From the NCBI RefSeq assembly GCF_017830045.1, contig NZ_JAEDXU010000006.1, positions 1 to 64,000 on the forward strand: a DNA stretch of 64,000 nucleotides. The letters are read 5' to 3'. Numbering within the stretch: the first letter of the stretch is position 1; each line of letters begins with the position of its first letter. Below are positions 46,514-56,726 of this stretch, piece by piece. The notes beneath the pieces are model-generated. The model was not told the origin of the DNA. It worked only from the letters and a program-made list of their open reading frames with translations, and ran no database searches. The stretch is from Enterococcus larvae (lineage in GTDB: Bacteria; Bacillota; Bacilli; Lactobacillales; Enterococcaceae). The translations under genes and the position numbers were made by a program.

Positions 46514-46819
46514 TTAAAGCTTACTTTCTTCACGAATGCGATCTTCCAGTTCTTTCTTTTCCTGATCCTTGATCATTCGTTGCTCTTCTTTCGCCATACG
46601 AAGACGTTCGCGCTTGTCCTCAGGATTTGGATCGTTGATGACTAATGCCGCATCGATTTCTTCCAAGGCTTGTCCTACGCTTTTTACAGATTCAAAACCT
46701 TCAAGCATTGGCTGTGCGCCGGCTTCCAGTTCATGGGCGCGTTTACTCGCCAGAATAACTAAAGAGTATTTTGACGGAACTTCTTTCAATAATGAGTCAA
46801 TAGATGGTTTCAGCATCAT
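46514..46819 (-). CDS. rpoZ: RNA polymerase omega subunit
   Basis: Assembly and stability subunit of RNA polymerase, 101 aa. It opens [31 protein letters not shown] and has a charged Glu/Lys-rich C-terminal helix. 4 bp after gmk, the usual gmk-rpoZ-priA order. Confidence 0.94.
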   Translation of the reverse strand: MMLKPSIDSLLKEVPSKYSLVILASKRAHELEAGAQPMLEGFESVKSVGQALEEIDAALVINDPNPEDKRERLRMAKEEQRMIKDQEKKELEDRIREESKL

Positions 46820-46823
46820 AAGG

Positions 46824-47723
<900 letters not shown>

Positions 47724-47739
<16 letters not shown>

Positions 47740-47780
47740 CTAATCTAATTCCTGTTGATCTTCTTTATTGAACCGTTGCT
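47724..47780 (-). terminator. Terminator whose 5' arm lies inside a coding sequence
   Basis: AGCAACGG (47773-47780, within the last codons of the upstream gene) pairs with CCGTTGCT (47732-47739), followed by TTTTTTTC on the minus strand. The 33-nt loop contains the stop codon. Confidence 0.65.
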
Positions 47781-48273
47781 GTACTGCGGAAAGGACTGTC
47801 TCCATTTTCGAAGGAAGCAAGTAGTTCACACCTATGGCAACGCCCATACCGATAAAGCTGTCCACCACTCGATTGAGTGCGTAAACATAGGATGAATCCT
47901 CCGGAATCATGAAAACGATCGTTAAAAGCGTTGCTGTAGCGCCGACAACACCTTCTTGAAAATTGAATCTTACCAGCACAGCGATCATGACAACAATCGT
48001 TAAAGGAATTGCAAGCAGCTGAACCATATCTGAATCACCAAACAATTCAAAGATGAAAATAACGACCACCGAGGTCAACGCACCAATCGTGTTCCCTGCC
48101 ACGCGATGCTTCCCAAAGGTCAGTGTATTTATCATATCTTCTCTAAGTGTAAAAACTGCTGTGATCGCTGAAACGACATACATTTCTCTATGAAACAGCA
48201 AGCTTATCAAAATACAAAGGAAGACACTGATCCCGGTTTTTATTGTTCTAAGACCAATTTTAAATCCAAACAT
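47740..48273 (-). CDS. Aromatic acid exporter (FUSC/ArAE-like) membrane protein
   Basis: 177 aa with about four to five transmembrane helices, opening FKIGLRTIKTGISVFLCI, typical of the short ArAE_1/DUF939 Firmicute proteins. It has the FTLREDMINTL and GNTIGAL family segments. Role in efflux of aromatic or other small acids is inferred from the family. Its long-form C-terminal cytoplasmic domain is absent, as in many Gram-positive members. Stand-alone gene. Confidence 0.8.
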   Translation of the reverse strand: MFGFKIGLRTIKTGISVFLCILISLLFHREMYVVSAITAVFTLREDMINTLTFGKHRVAGNTIGALTSVVVIFIFELFGDSDMVQLLAIPLTIVVMIAVLVRFNFQEGVVGATATLLTIVFMIPEDSSYVYALNRVVDSFIGMGVAIGVNYLLPSKMETVLSAVQQRFNKEDQQELD

Positions 48274-48452
48274 TTATCACTTCTCCTATAAACAGCATCC
48301 TATCCATTCTAGCACAAAACAATCTACTAGCTGATAATTCTTTGGAAAATACCGAAGAAAGTGGATAACTCACTCACAGCCGGTCACATCAGACGCCACC
48401 AACGAAGCAATAGTTGTAATCATCAAGCTTCGCCGGAATCGCGAGAAACAAA

Positions 48453-49856
48453 TTAGGCAGCACTAGGATAACGAGTCGCAAGCACAACCATCGAAGCAAT
48501 CAAGACGAGTAGGATACACGCCGAAAGGATCATATTCATTTTCCCTTTTTGGATATTCAAGATCTTTTTCTTACTGGAGAATGGAGCAGCAATCAACAAA
48601 CCGACAGGTAGAAAGTATCTTCCTTGTAATCCTTCTATTGTAGATGTACGCCCAACTTCATTCCATATTTGGTATAAAGCAAAGAATGTAAGTACAACAT
48701 ATGCAGCCATCGTCAGTACCACAATGAGCTTTTGACGGGCTATGAGAAAGTGATTGCCTTTGTCTTGAACCATGCAGGCAACGACCACACTTGTAAAGTA
48801 TAAGATGATCCAATGCAAGCCTAACGATGTATCCAGCTTTCCGAATTTACCAACAGAAGAATAAAGAATATGGTCCCCTTCGGCTCCAAACAAGTAATTC
48901 TTTCGAAGATTGTCAAAAAATATTGATGGGTCCTTAAAAAAAGCAGCGAGCTGCTTGCTTGGATTACCATAATCATGGTAAAGGATTTGCTGATCGATCA
49001 TCAATTGATTCCACAACATATAGAACAACATACAGGCTGCCAGAATGGCGAAGCCCCAAATTGCTTTCCTTTGAATACTGAAAGCTTTGTTGGGAATCGT
49101 GAAAAAGAGCAGACCAAGAACAATTAAGTTGGGCTTGATTAATACCAAATTCACCATGAGCAGTCCGCTGATCAACAATGTTGCGTCTGATACGTGCTCT
49201 TGCTTCGTTAGCCCAAAAATCCAAGAAATGAAAAAAAAGCTGACAGCAATGATCATCGCATCCCCAGAAACAGAGGCAGCTAAAAACAATGACATGGGAT
49301 TTAACGCCAAGACCGCTGCACCCAATTTTGAAAACGGAAAGCGTAAGATTGCAAAAAAGACAATCAAGATATAAGCAATCAGGTTACAGTATCTAGCAAG
49401 ATAATACTGGCTGACCATCGGTTTCCCTAATACTCTACCAATGGAAATACCCATGATTTGAGGCAGGTAATTTACAAAGTAATAATTTGTAATTCCACCT
49501 GTTCCGAAAAAAACTCTTTCCCCATTTTTGATTTTCTCATCATCTTCCTTATTGTTGTAAGGATACTCTTCCTTTTTTCCATTTTTATCAACTGCGTAGG
49601 ATCTCATGCTTAGGATTGCATAAGGAACCTTAAAGCCATATTTCCCCCACGTAGACTGGTCCTTTTCCCCAACATCTTCAGATTGCGGCTGGGGTTGGAT
49701 TTGAAGTTCAGAAAATGCATACGCCTTTACAAAATGCCCGCCTTCATCCGGTGCTTGCAGCGGTGGTACTATTTGAATGATCAAGAATCCAAATAAAGTA
49801 GCCAGCAACAAAAATAAACGATTCGGAAAGGAAAGCTTCTTAACAGAATCAGCCAA
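48453..49856 (-). CDS. DUF2142 family polytopic membrane protein
   Basis: About 467 aa from the TTG at 49856, with 10-12 transmembrane helices. It begins (M)ADSVKKLSFPNRLFLLL and contains PPLQAPDEGGHF, the periplasmic-loop signature of DUF2142 and GT-C-like proteins. These act in surface glycan assembly; the substrate is unknown. The TTG lacks a ribosome-binding site. The frame stays open to AGGAGGG ATTCCA ATC 30-36 nt upstream, so the true start may be a rare ATC or ATT (about 49886-49892). Two GT8 glycosyltransferases lie upstream in the same direction. Confidence 0.75.
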   Translation of the reverse strand: MADSVKKLSFPNRLFLLLATLFGFLIIQIVPPLQAPDEGGHFVKAYAFSELQIQPQPQSEDVGEKDQSTWGKYGFKVPYAILSMRSYAVDKNGKKEEYPYNNKEDDEKIKNGERVFFGTGGITNYYFVNYLPQIMGISIGRVLGKPMVSQYYLARYCNLIAYILIVFFAILRFPFSKLGAAVLALNPMSLFLAASVSGDAMIIAVSFFFISWIFGLTKQEHVSDATLLISGLLMVNLVLIKPNLIVLGLLFFTIPNKAFSIQRKAIWGFAILAACMLFYMLWNQLMIDQQILYHDYGNPSKQLAAFFKDPSIFFDNLRKNYLFGAEGDHILYSSVGKFGKLDTSLGLHWIILYFTSVVVACMVQDKGNHFLIARQKLIVVLTMAAYVVLTFFALYQIWNEVGRTSTIEGLQGRYFLPVGLLIAAPFSSKKKILNIQKGKMNMILSACILLVLIASMVVLATRYPSAA

Positions 49857-50248
49857 CTGGAAAGCAATATCAGAAATTGTGTCGATTGGAATCCCTCCTA
49901 GCTAATAACCCCTAACTATTCATCTATTATTATACTGGAAATACCGCCTGCTATACGGATTAAATATACTTTTTATGTTAAAAAATATATTTCCTCAGAC
50001 CAATAGAACGTTTCCTCCACTTAGAAAAAGATAAATCAGGAGGAACTGCCACAAACCGATTACTCTCAAATTTTCAATGCTTGCTTTCAAAAAACCAAAT
50101 TTTTCTATAGAAATAATCGAAGACTCATTAAACTCCACTGTATACGTCTGTCTATCGCTTCGACACTTAAGTGATAAACGGTAATTTATTTAACGTTTAC
50201 TGACGTGAAAATCAGCGGTCAAGCATTCTAACCGCTGATTTCTATAGA
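49857..50248. other. 392-bp gap between GT8 and DUF2142 genes
   Basis: Holds the GT8 terminator (50207-50240), AT-rich DNA with probable DUF2142 promoter elements, and a well-placed AGGAGGG (about 49893-49900). No separate gene seen. Confidence 0.55.
50207..50240 (-). terminator. Terminator after the GT8 pair
   Basis: AAATCAGCGGT / ACCGCTGATTTT with an 11-nt loop, starting 9 bp after the stop codon. Confidence 0.75.
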
Positions 50249-51142
50249 CTATTCTATTTTCTTTCGAACCATTTCCGGACAATCATATGCCTTCACCAGA
50301 AATTGTTTATACGGAGGAAACGCAGTCAAGTTATAATACTTTTCGTAGTCCTTCAATGTTGGTGAATCAAATTCCCCATGCCAAGGCTTAACGTGCCCAG
50401 AATAATGAATGATTTTGGGCTGCTTACGTGTTTCTTCGTACTCTTTTTCTCCTTCTGGGAGGGGGTGCTCCTTTACCCCCTCCATAATATAGCTCTGTGC
50501 ATTCCAGCTAGGGTGAAGCTGCAGCCATTGACCGCTTAACACGGCATTCAAGGCATCCTGATCATGGAAGCGGAGCTTTTCAGGATGGTTCTCAATGAAG
50601 TTCAGCACTCTGAAGGTGATTTCCTTCCTTAACCAAGCTTCCACATTAATAAGCATGAATCCTGAATTGAAGTAAAGTGCTGAGTGCACAGGCAGTGACA
50701 TTTTTTCCAGCCGATGATGAAACCCGGCATCCTCAACTGCTGCCAATAGATAGTCTGATAGATCAAGCGCCCATAACTGGGCGATATCTGTCACTGCTAC
50801 CATGTCACAATCCAGATATAAAAGCTTCTTCACACCCATTTCTCGAAACAGCTCAGGTGCAACGATTCGAAAATAAGCCGTACGAGGAATGCGGTCACTT
50901 TCCACGACATGAGCAAAATTACTGTTATCGATGGTCAAAAACGTTACCTTCGCATTGTAGCTGTTCATGCTTTGAAGCAGCAGCTGTCTATTCTTTATCC
51001 CGATATTGTCTTCAATAATATAGAAGGAATATCGGCTGGTCGGCGTATGGGTGTTCTCCAATATAGAAACGAACAGCGTCGTCAAATGAGGCACAAACGC
51101 ATCATTACAGCAGGAAACAATCGTGATTCTTTCTTCAGTCAT
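50249..51142 (-). CDS. Glycosyltransferase family 8 protein (second of pair)
   Basis: 297-aa GT8 retaining glycosyltransferase of the LgtC/GspA type. It opens ITIVSCCNDAFVPHLTTLFVSILEN; DxD metal site in LLYLDCDMVAV; acceptor region FNSGFMLINVEAW; FHDQDALNAVL; and the C-terminal HYSGHVKPW. UDP-Glc or UDP-Gal transfer is typical; the acceptor is unknown. It overlaps its upstream paralogue by 8 bp. Tandem GT8 genes next to DUF2142 suggest surface glycan or protein glycosylation. Confidence 0.9.
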   Translation of the reverse strand: MTEERITIVSCCNDAFVPHLTTLFVSILENTHTPTSRYSFYIIEDNIGIKNRQLLLQSMNSYNAKVTFLTIDNSNFAHVVESDRIPRTAYFRIVAPELFREMGVKKLLYLDCDMVAVTDIAQLWALDLSDYLLAAVEDAGFHHRLEKMSLPVHSALYFNSGFMLINVEAWLRKEITFRVLNFIENHPEKLRFHDQDALNAVLSGQWLQLHPSWNAQSYIMEGVKEHPLPEGEKEYEETRKQPKIIHYSGHVKPWHGEFDSPTLKDYEKYYNLTAFPPYKQFLVKAYDCPEMVRKKIE

Positions 51143-51995
51143 TAGAGACCACTTCCTTCTTAGAGTTTTTAAACACTGTCTCAGCTAGTTTCTCCATATA
51201 AAGCTGTTGGTAAGGATGATTTTCCAGTGTATTCCACGGTTTATCATGCCCGGTAAAATGAATGATGGAGGGCGCTGCATTCCCTTCCTTATAAAGTCGT
51301 TCGTATTCCTTATTTGGTGCAGGGTGTCGCTCAAAGATCAGAGAGGTCTGCATATTCCATTTCGGATGAAGCGGCGCCCACTGTTCATACAGCACTGCGT
51401 TCAAGGCATCCTGATCATGATAAAGAATACGGTCGCCATGGTCTGTTAAAAACTTCAGTGTTTTCTCCGTTATATTCTGTTCCTTCCATTTTTGCAAATC
51501 AACAACCATTACCCCCGAATTGAAGTAATAGTCCTTTGACTGGATACCTAAACGTTCCAACGCTTTGGTCTGACCAGGATCGATCACTGCGCCGATCACC
51601 TTCCCTTGCAAAGAGCTGTCATACAACCCCTTAATGTCATCAAGGATCAAGGTATCCGCATCTATGTAGAGAATCTTGCGATAGTTATAAGCTTCCAGCA
51701 GCGTTGGTAGAGAAATCCTAAAATAGGCTGTGGTAGTAATGTGATCACTCACTAAAAAATGTTCATACGTGTGACTATCAACAGGAATGAAATCGATTGT
51801 CGCTTGATTTGAGTGGATTTTCACGGTTTGCCGCAGGTACGCTTTACTTTTTCTTGAAATCTGATCATCCAGTATGTAAAAATCAATCTCTGTGTCTGGA
51901 GATGTATTCTCCAATAAAGAAGTGATCATCACACATAAAAACGGTGCATAATGTTCATCAGAAGCACTTACAACGGGTATTTTTTCTATTGACAT
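51135..51995 (-). CDS. Glycosyltransferase family 8 protein (first of pair)
   Basis: 286-aa paralogue of the next gene: IPVVSASDEHYAPFLCVMI N-terminus, DxD in ILYIDADTLIL, YFNSGVMVVDLQKW, YHDQDALNAVL, and HFTGHDKPW. The two share layout and motifs along their length, indicating tandem duplication with divergence. Cytosolic or membrane-associated; acceptor unknown. Confidence 0.9.
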   Translation of the reverse strand: MSIEKIPVVSASDEHYAPFLCVMITSLLENTSPDTEIDFYILDDQISRKSKAYLRQTVKIHSNQATIDFIPVDSHTYEHFLVSDHITTTAYFRISLPTLLEAYNYRKILYIDADTLILDDIKGLYDSSLQGKVIGAVIDPGQTKALERLGIQSKDYYFNSGVMVVDLQKWKEQNITEKTLKFLTDHGDRILYHDQDALNAVLYEQWAPLHPKWNMQTSLIFERHPAPNKEYERLYKEGNAAPSIIHFTGHDKPWNTLENHPYQQLYMEKLAETVFKNSKKEVVSND

Positions 51996-52200
51996 CGATG
52001 ATCTCCCCTTTCCTTAGATTCAGATTAGAACCAAATGAACTATTTATCAAAAAAAATGCTCAAGAAACGATATGCTCCGAGGTTTGTTAAAAGAAATCGT
52101 TTCCTCCTCAACACTGTGATCAGAGCTTGTCATCCCAGCCTCTTCAAGCTATAGTTAAGGCAACAATACTCATTCATTATTGAGAAAAGAGGTGCATCTA

Positions 52201-53088
52201 TTGGATACAGCATTGAAGCTTCGGCTGGCTCACGAAAAAAATGAACCCTTGTCTCCCCAGAGAATCGATCAATGCCTGCAGGAGTCTCTTTTAGTGAAGA
52301 AGCTGACAACACAGCCCTTATCAACAAACGGGTTGGCTAATTTGTTCAACCTGGTCGGACTGGCAGAGATTCCTCACATTGAACAACTAGACCATACAAA
52401 GAAATTGATCGATTATGCAGAAGCTGTATTAGCCACATCGGAGGGATTTTCGTATACCGGAAAAAGCGATCAAATCGTTCCTTGCTACAATGCCATGCTG
52501 CTAGAAGCATATGCTCGCTTAGGATTGAGCCACTCCTCTTCGGCACAGCAGGCATTGAACTGGATCAAGCATTATCAGCTCTTTGAAAGAAATCAGCAAA
52601 CCACTTGGACAGGGTCCGGCATCCGAAAACACGGCGGCTGCCTGAATGCAGTGCCCTGCTACATCGGAATTGGAAAAACAGTACGAGCTTTGCTTACTTG
52701 GCGAGAATACCAAAAATCAGCTGACCCCGAAGTGGATCAGCTGATTGAAGAAGGACTTGCTTATATGTTGAAGCATCGCTTCTTTTTACGCTTGTCTTCT
52801 GATACACCCATCAGCAAATACATTACCTCATCGGCCTTTCCTCAAAGCTACTTTTTGAGCTTGACAGATCTGATTTACATTGCCGGAAAAGGGCATAGAC
52901 TGCAAGCAGAGAATACCCAGCCGCTATTGGAGTTGTTGAAGTCAAAGCAAGTAAAAGAAAATCAATGGAAGCTGGAGCATATTTATTCTTATACAGGCTA
53001 TACCAGCTTCGAAACACGGCGCAAGCCATCGGAATGGCTGTCAGCCTTGTATCCTTTGTGGTTGAATAGCCACAGTGAAAGCAATTGA
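52201..53088 (+). CDS. Unrecognised protein, alpha/alpha-toroid (prenyltransferase/cyclase) fold-like
   Basis: 295 aa from TTG at 52201, with AAAGAGGTG upstream; a TTG seven codons earlier lacks a site. No signal peptide or membrane helix. Helical repeats such as CYNAMLLEAYARLGL, ALNWIKHYQLF and CYIGIGKTVRALLTW, with Trp/Gly turns (TWTGSGIRKHGGC), recall prenyltransferase/squalene-cyclase-like toroids. Several Cys and His residues are in the central part. Function cannot be assigned. It is alone on the plus strand, divergent from the GT8 pair. Confidence 0.65.
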   Translation: MDTALKLRLAHEKNEPLSPQRIDQCLQESLLVKKLTTQPLSTNGLANLFNLVGLAEIPHIEQLDHTKKLIDYAEAVLATSEGFSYTGKSDQIVPCYNAMLLEAYARLGLSHSSSAQQALNWIKHYQLFERNQQTTWTGSGIRKHGGCLNAVPCYIGIGKTVRALLTWREYQKSADPEVDQLIEEGLAYMLKHRFFLRLSSDTPISKYITSSAFPQSYFLSLTDLIYIAGKGHRLQAENTQPLLELLKSKQVKENQWKLEHIYSYTGYTSFETRRKPSEWLSALYPLWLNSHSESN

Positions 53089-53096
53089 ACTTGATA

Positions 53097-53142
53097 AAAT
53101 AAGAAAGGAATGACTTCGAGAGAAGCCGTCCCTTTCTTATTT
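53097..53142. terminator. Terminator between convergent genes
   Basis: AAATAAGAAAGG / CCTTTCTTATTTT stem with a GACTTC/GAAGCCGTC interior, 10 bp after the toroid-like gene and 5 bp before the small minus-strand gene. Confidence 0.75.
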
Positions 53143-53147
53143 TGTAT

Positions 53148-53435
53148 CTAGATTCCCATATTCGATAGGGTATTAACAATGCCCATCAGCTCATCATGTC
53201 GCTTGATCTGTTTTTCCGCTGGTCCCTCTACCTCTTCTACATCAATACGAACAACGAATGCTCGATTCATCTGCACGAACTTGTCTTCATTGATCCGTAT
53301 GTTCAAATAGTCGTCTGTGTAAGAGTCGCAGGCATCCTGCCAAACATCAAACGGTGCTTTTTCAGATGGAATCTCTCTTTTAACTACAGATTTTCCACTT
53401 AATTCATGAAATGTTACGTCGTAATAATTGACCAT
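53148..53435 (-). CDS. Hypothetical small protein
   Basis: 95 aa, starting MVNYYDVTFHELSG, with GAGGTG upstream; an ATG three codons earlier overlaps that site. No signal peptide or helix spanning a membrane. Mixed alpha/beta with acidic patches (RIDVEEVEGPAEKQ). I do not recognise a family. It lies between yicC and a convergent gene, with its own ribosome-binding site. Confidence 0.65.
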   Translation of the reverse strand: MVNYYDVTFHELSGKSVVKREIPSEKAPFDVWQDACDSYTDDYLNIRINEDKFVQMNRAFVVRIDVEEVEGPAEKQIKRHDELMGIVNTLSNMGI

Positions 53436-53505
53436 CCTTCTCACCTCTTCATAAGTCTACAGATTCATTATAGTCCTAAAAAAGAAAATCTTGAAAGCAT
53501 AACCC

Positions 53506-54390
53506 TTATTCTACATTCTGAACCTGTTCACGAATTTTTTCTAAAATCGTTTTTAGCTGTACGACATAATTCTTAATCTCGATTGGGCTGGACTTCGAGC
53601 CGATCGTATTTACTTCACGATTCATCTCCTGTATTAGAAAATCCAGTTCTCTCCCAACTGGCTCCGTTCGCTTCAACAGCTGATCCAGCTGATCGATGTG
53701 GATTGCCAGACGATCCAGTTCTTCATGAATATCGCCTTTTTCCAGAAGGATCGCCAGCTCTGTCAGCAAGCGTGTTTCGTCCACATGCGTCCCTAGCCAA
53801 TCTCTCAGCTTGGCTTCGAATCTATCCTTGTAGTCCGCTTCATACAGCTCGGTAAAGGAAGACAGCTTTGCCGTCTTTTCAGAGAAATCTTGACAGTACT
53901 CAACCAGTACTTCTCTGATTTTCCCGCCTTCTTGGCGGCGGCTGTTATCGACCTTTTCCACAGCTGACGTTACAGCCTTCAACAATAACTCCTCCAGCTG
54001 TGTATCGTCTGTTTTTTCTTCGACGATCTCCACATATTCCGAGTTATTCAGCAAATAATTTAGGCTGGCTGCCGGATCAAACTGCTCGACAGCATAACGA
54101 TCCACCAATTCTGTTTCCATGTTTTGAAGCAGTTGGTGGATCAATGGCCAATGAACATGGACAGTTTTGCTGCTGTCACTGTTTTTCTGTAAATTGACAT
54201 ATACCTCTACTCGCCCTCGCTGCAGCTTCTCCTTGATGAGTTGGCGAATCGCCAGCTCATGCGGGTTGGCTTCCTTCGGCATTCTCAGCTGCATATCCAA
54301 AAAACGATGATTGACAGTCTTGATTTCTACATCGATCTGATAGGCGTCCTGTTGCAGTGTTTCTTTCCCAAATCCAGTCATACTTCTCAT
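53506..54390 (-). CDS. yicC: YicC/YloC family endoribonuclease
   Basis: 294 aa with the family's hallmark MRSMTGFGKE start and NHRFLDMQLRMP, and the C-terminal EMNREVNTIGSKS stretch. YicC proteins are metal-dependent endoribonucleases acting on sRNA and mRNA. In many Firmicutes the gene stands just upstream of gmk; here it is separated from gmk by 6 kb of other genes. It is downstream of ydbC. Confidence 0.92.
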   Translation of the reverse strand: MRSMTGFGKETLQQDAYQIDVEIKTVNHRFLDMQLRMPKEANPHELAIRQLIKEKLQRGRVEVYVNLQKNSDSSKTVHVHWPLIHQLLQNMETELVDRYAVEQFDPAASLNYLLNNSEYVEIVEEKTDDTQLEELLLKAVTSAVEKVDNSRRQEGGKIREVLVEYCQDFSEKTAKLSSFTELYEADYKDRFEAKLRDWLGTHVDETRLLTELAILLEKGDIHEELDRLAIHIDQLDQLLKRTEPVGRELDFLIQEMNREVNTIGSKSSPIEIKNYVVQLKTILEKIREQVQNVE

Positions 54391-54406
54391 TGACAGGGTG
54401 TCCTTT

Positions 54407-54625
54407 CTACATAGATTTCAGGGTTTCACGTAGTATTTCAAATTCTTCGTTTGTTAAAGTGATTCCTTTACCCATTTTTTCATGCTCCGGCGCCCAATCC
54501 CGTAAATCAAATTTTGGCGGACGGTCATTCCAGCTTACCAAGTTCAATTCTTTACGCCATCCTTTTGCATTTTCTGAAAGGACAGCAATTTCTTCTACGA
54601 TTTCATATGAAAATTCTTGAGCCAC
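54407..54625 (-). CDS. YdbC-like PC4-family ssDNA-binding protein
   Basis: 72 aa. GTG start with AAGGAG 10 nt upstream. The sequence EIVEEIAVLSENAKGWRKELN followed by WNDRPPKFDLRDW matches the short YdbC/PC4-like proteins, which bind single-stranded nucleic acid as dimers. It overlaps the end of the patatin gene by 31 bp and lies 16 bp before yicC. Confidence 0.85.
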   Translation of the reverse strand: MAQEFSYEIVEEIAVLSENAKGWRKELNLVSWNDRPPKFDLRDWAPEHEKMGKGITLTNEEFEILRETLKSM

Positions 54626-56313
54626 TCATCATCTACTCCTTCATTTATAAATTCTTTCATCAACACCTGTAATGTAATCACCGGCAGCTGATCCAACAGC
54701 CATGACAAACGCTTCTTCTTTTCCTTCACCTCAACTGCCAATAAGTCTGTGACCAGCTGAAGCTGTCTTTTCTCGGATAAAAGGAAAAAGTCATCATAAT
54801 ACTTGCCCAGCCATTCCTGAGCCGAAATCATTCCATCAAATGTGTTTTCTTCTTCTTTGTTTGTCCAGACTATTTTCAGTGCCTGCACAAATTCAACTAC
54901 TGTATAGAGCTGATCTGCCGGGACATCTGCAAACTTACCCAACAGTTCTAGTAAAACCAAACTGATATTCTCTTCATACACCCTGTCTTTATAATACTTA
55001 CGCAGTTTTTGGTAGAATTTTTTTCGTTCCTCTCTATTCTTCCATAAAGACAGCTGGTAGTTCTTTTTCAGATAACGGAAAAACTGCTGCTGCAGTACTT
55101 GCAGCCCAACGAAGGATTCATCAAAAGTGTACCAGTAGCCGATGTATTTTTCCAGTGCTTTCATCATTTCCAGATACCCCAGCTTGATGTTGACGATTGA
55201 TCGCGCACCATCAAACAATAGTACTGTTCCCAATGACCAAGGGGTTTTCAGTAAAATGGCACTCTGCCCCTCTGGAAGAACGACATGCTTAGTCATACCA
55301 GGACCTTTGACATCCACGATGATGCATTCTGTCGCACCGTTCGCTATCGCTGTATCGACCGGGATATTATTTCGATAGCCGCCGTCGATATAATATTTTC
55401 CATCGATTTGCGCCGCAGCCATTGCAGGGAAAAAGGAGGATGAGGCCAGCAGCCATTGCTTCCACTGGTCATTCTTACACATGTTGAAATGAATGACGGT
55501 TTCAACGACCCCTGGTAATTCTGTTGTCACCAGATAGAACTGCTGTTTTGCTTGTTCCAGCTTTTCCGGCGAAAAAGTAGCGTCAATCAGCTGCTGCAAC
55601 GGTCTTGTTGAGACACCCTTTGATTGAATCGCCGCAACAGTAAAGGAAGCCATTTTGCTTAGCATGTCCGGCAATGTATTTCCTGTTGTCTCCTTCATAG
55701 GAAAAGAGAGGATCTTCTTTGTGTCGATCTGTTCCCACATTTCCTTCGCCTGTTCAAAATCATCCTGTACGATCAATGCACCATTCAGTGCACCGACGGA
55801 TGTACCGGTAATGATCTGAATCGGGATGTCCAGCTCCTTCAATGCCTGCCATACACCAATCTGATACGCACCTCTTGCACCACCGCCTCCTAAAACCAAG
55901 GCTGTGTTGTATTGAAGCTTTTTGTATGCTTCATTTCCAGATAGTCGATAGCCCTGTTGAATCAATCGGCTGTGCTCCGTCTCATTAAGGGAGTGCCTAA
56001 AACGCAGGACGACTTCCGATTTGAACGTCTTCTTGTAAAGCATATCGATCCCTGAAAAAATCTGTGCCCATGTCACACCCGATGAAGCCACTGCCAGCAA
56101 ATTTACAACCTGTCCCTCTTGTATGCTCACAAAAAACAATGGCTGTTCTTTCTTTATTGCCACGTACACCGCAGCCGATTTCTCCTTCAAGTGTTCGAAA
56201 AGAGCCGTCTGTGCTTCAGAATGCGCCCTATAGAAAGGAAACGCCAGCCGACATTTTTGAATATAGGGTAAAAAATCATAGCTGTCCGAAAAATGCAGCT
56301 TTATCATCTTCAT
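54595..56313 (-). CDS. Patatin-like phospholipase
   Basis: 572 aa. The patatin domain (about 135-330) has the oxyanion GGGGARGAYQIG, nucleophile GTSVGALNG and catalytic DGGYRNN. A roughly 130-residue N-terminal domain and a 230-residue C-terminal helical region are extra. No signal peptide. Probable lipid acyl hydrolase acting at the inner membrane face. Overlaps ydbC by 31 bp and begins the patatin-ydbC-yicC transcript. Confidence 0.88.
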   Translation of the reverse strand: MKMIKLHFSDSYDFLPYIQKCRLAFPFYRAHSEAQTALFEHLKEKSAAVYVAIKKEQPLFFVSIQEGQVVNLLAVASSGVTWAQIFSGIDMLYKKTFKSEVVLRFRHSLNETEHSRLIQQGYRLSGNEAYKKLQYNTALVLGGGGARGAYQIGVWQALKELDIPIQIITGTSVGALNGALIVQDDFEQAKEMWEQIDTKKILSFPMKETTGNTLPDMLSKMASFTVAAIQSKGVSTRPLQQLIDATFSPEKLEQAKQQFYLVTTELPGVVETVIHFNMCKNDQWKQWLLASSSFFPAMAAAQIDGKYYIDGGYRNNIPVDTAIANGATECIIVDVKGPGMTKHVVLPEGQSAILLKTPWSLGTVLLFDGARSIVNIKLGYLEMMKALEKYIGYWYTFDESFVGLQVLQQQFFRYLKKNYQLSLWKNREERKKFYQKLRKYYKDRVYEENISLVLLELLGKFADVPADQLYTVVEFVQALKIVWTNKEEENTFDGMISAQEWLGKYYDDFFLLSEKRQLQLVTDLLAVEVKEKKKRLSWLLDQLPVITLQVLMKEFINEGVDDEWLKNFHMKS

Positions 56314-56477
56314 TTGATCCTCTCTCCTTCACACTTGTTTTTGTCTATCGATCAACGCAGTTTCTGTCAAAGTTCAACACTAAGCACTCAGCAAAAAAGC
56401 ATTTGTTGGTGCACCTGTTTCTTATCAATTATAACAAGAAACAGAGGACTTTTCATTCACCACTATTCCAACAAAAA

Positions 56478-56515
56478 AGGAGAGTGGGACAATAATCTGT
56501 TGCCACTCTTTTCCA
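56478..56515. terminator. Probable terminator upstream of the patatin gene
   Basis: GAGTGG(GA)CAA pairs imperfectly with TTGCCACTC, followed by TTTTCC. Similar arms occur at 81-120 and 46456-46508. Confidence 0.5.
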
Positions 56516-56537
56516 TACCCTAAATCCGAATAAACGG

Positions 56538-56648
56538 CGAGTCAGAAGTAGCTCCTACGACAATAAGCCGGAATTCAACAAAAATTTGTGAAACAATTTT
56601 CGTGAATTCCGGCTTATTGCTTGTAGCTAAACACTTCTGGCTCAGCCT
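56538..56648. repeat. Long intergenic inverted repeat
   Basis: GAGTCAGAAGTAGCT...CAATAAGCCGGAATTCA pairs with TGAATTCCGGCTTATTG...AGCTAAACACTTCTGGCTC around a 25-nt centre. The CAATAAG / CTTATTG core also occurs in the elements at 6778-7020, so it may be a diverged relative. Bidirectional terminator activity for the VOC gene is possible. Confidence 0.65.
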
Positions 56649-56726
56649 CTCTTTAAATCGAATAGACAATACACAAAGGCTTTCCATACTACAATGATTG
56701 GCTCAGCTTTCTTCCAGCTACAGCGT

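Larger units (their letters stand above)
56314..56726. other. 413-bp gap with two hairpin structures
   Basis: Contains a small stem with GAGTGGGACAA/TTGCCACTC (56478-56515) and the long inverted repeat at 56538-56665. The patatin promoter must lie at the left side. No gene seen. Confidence 0.6.
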
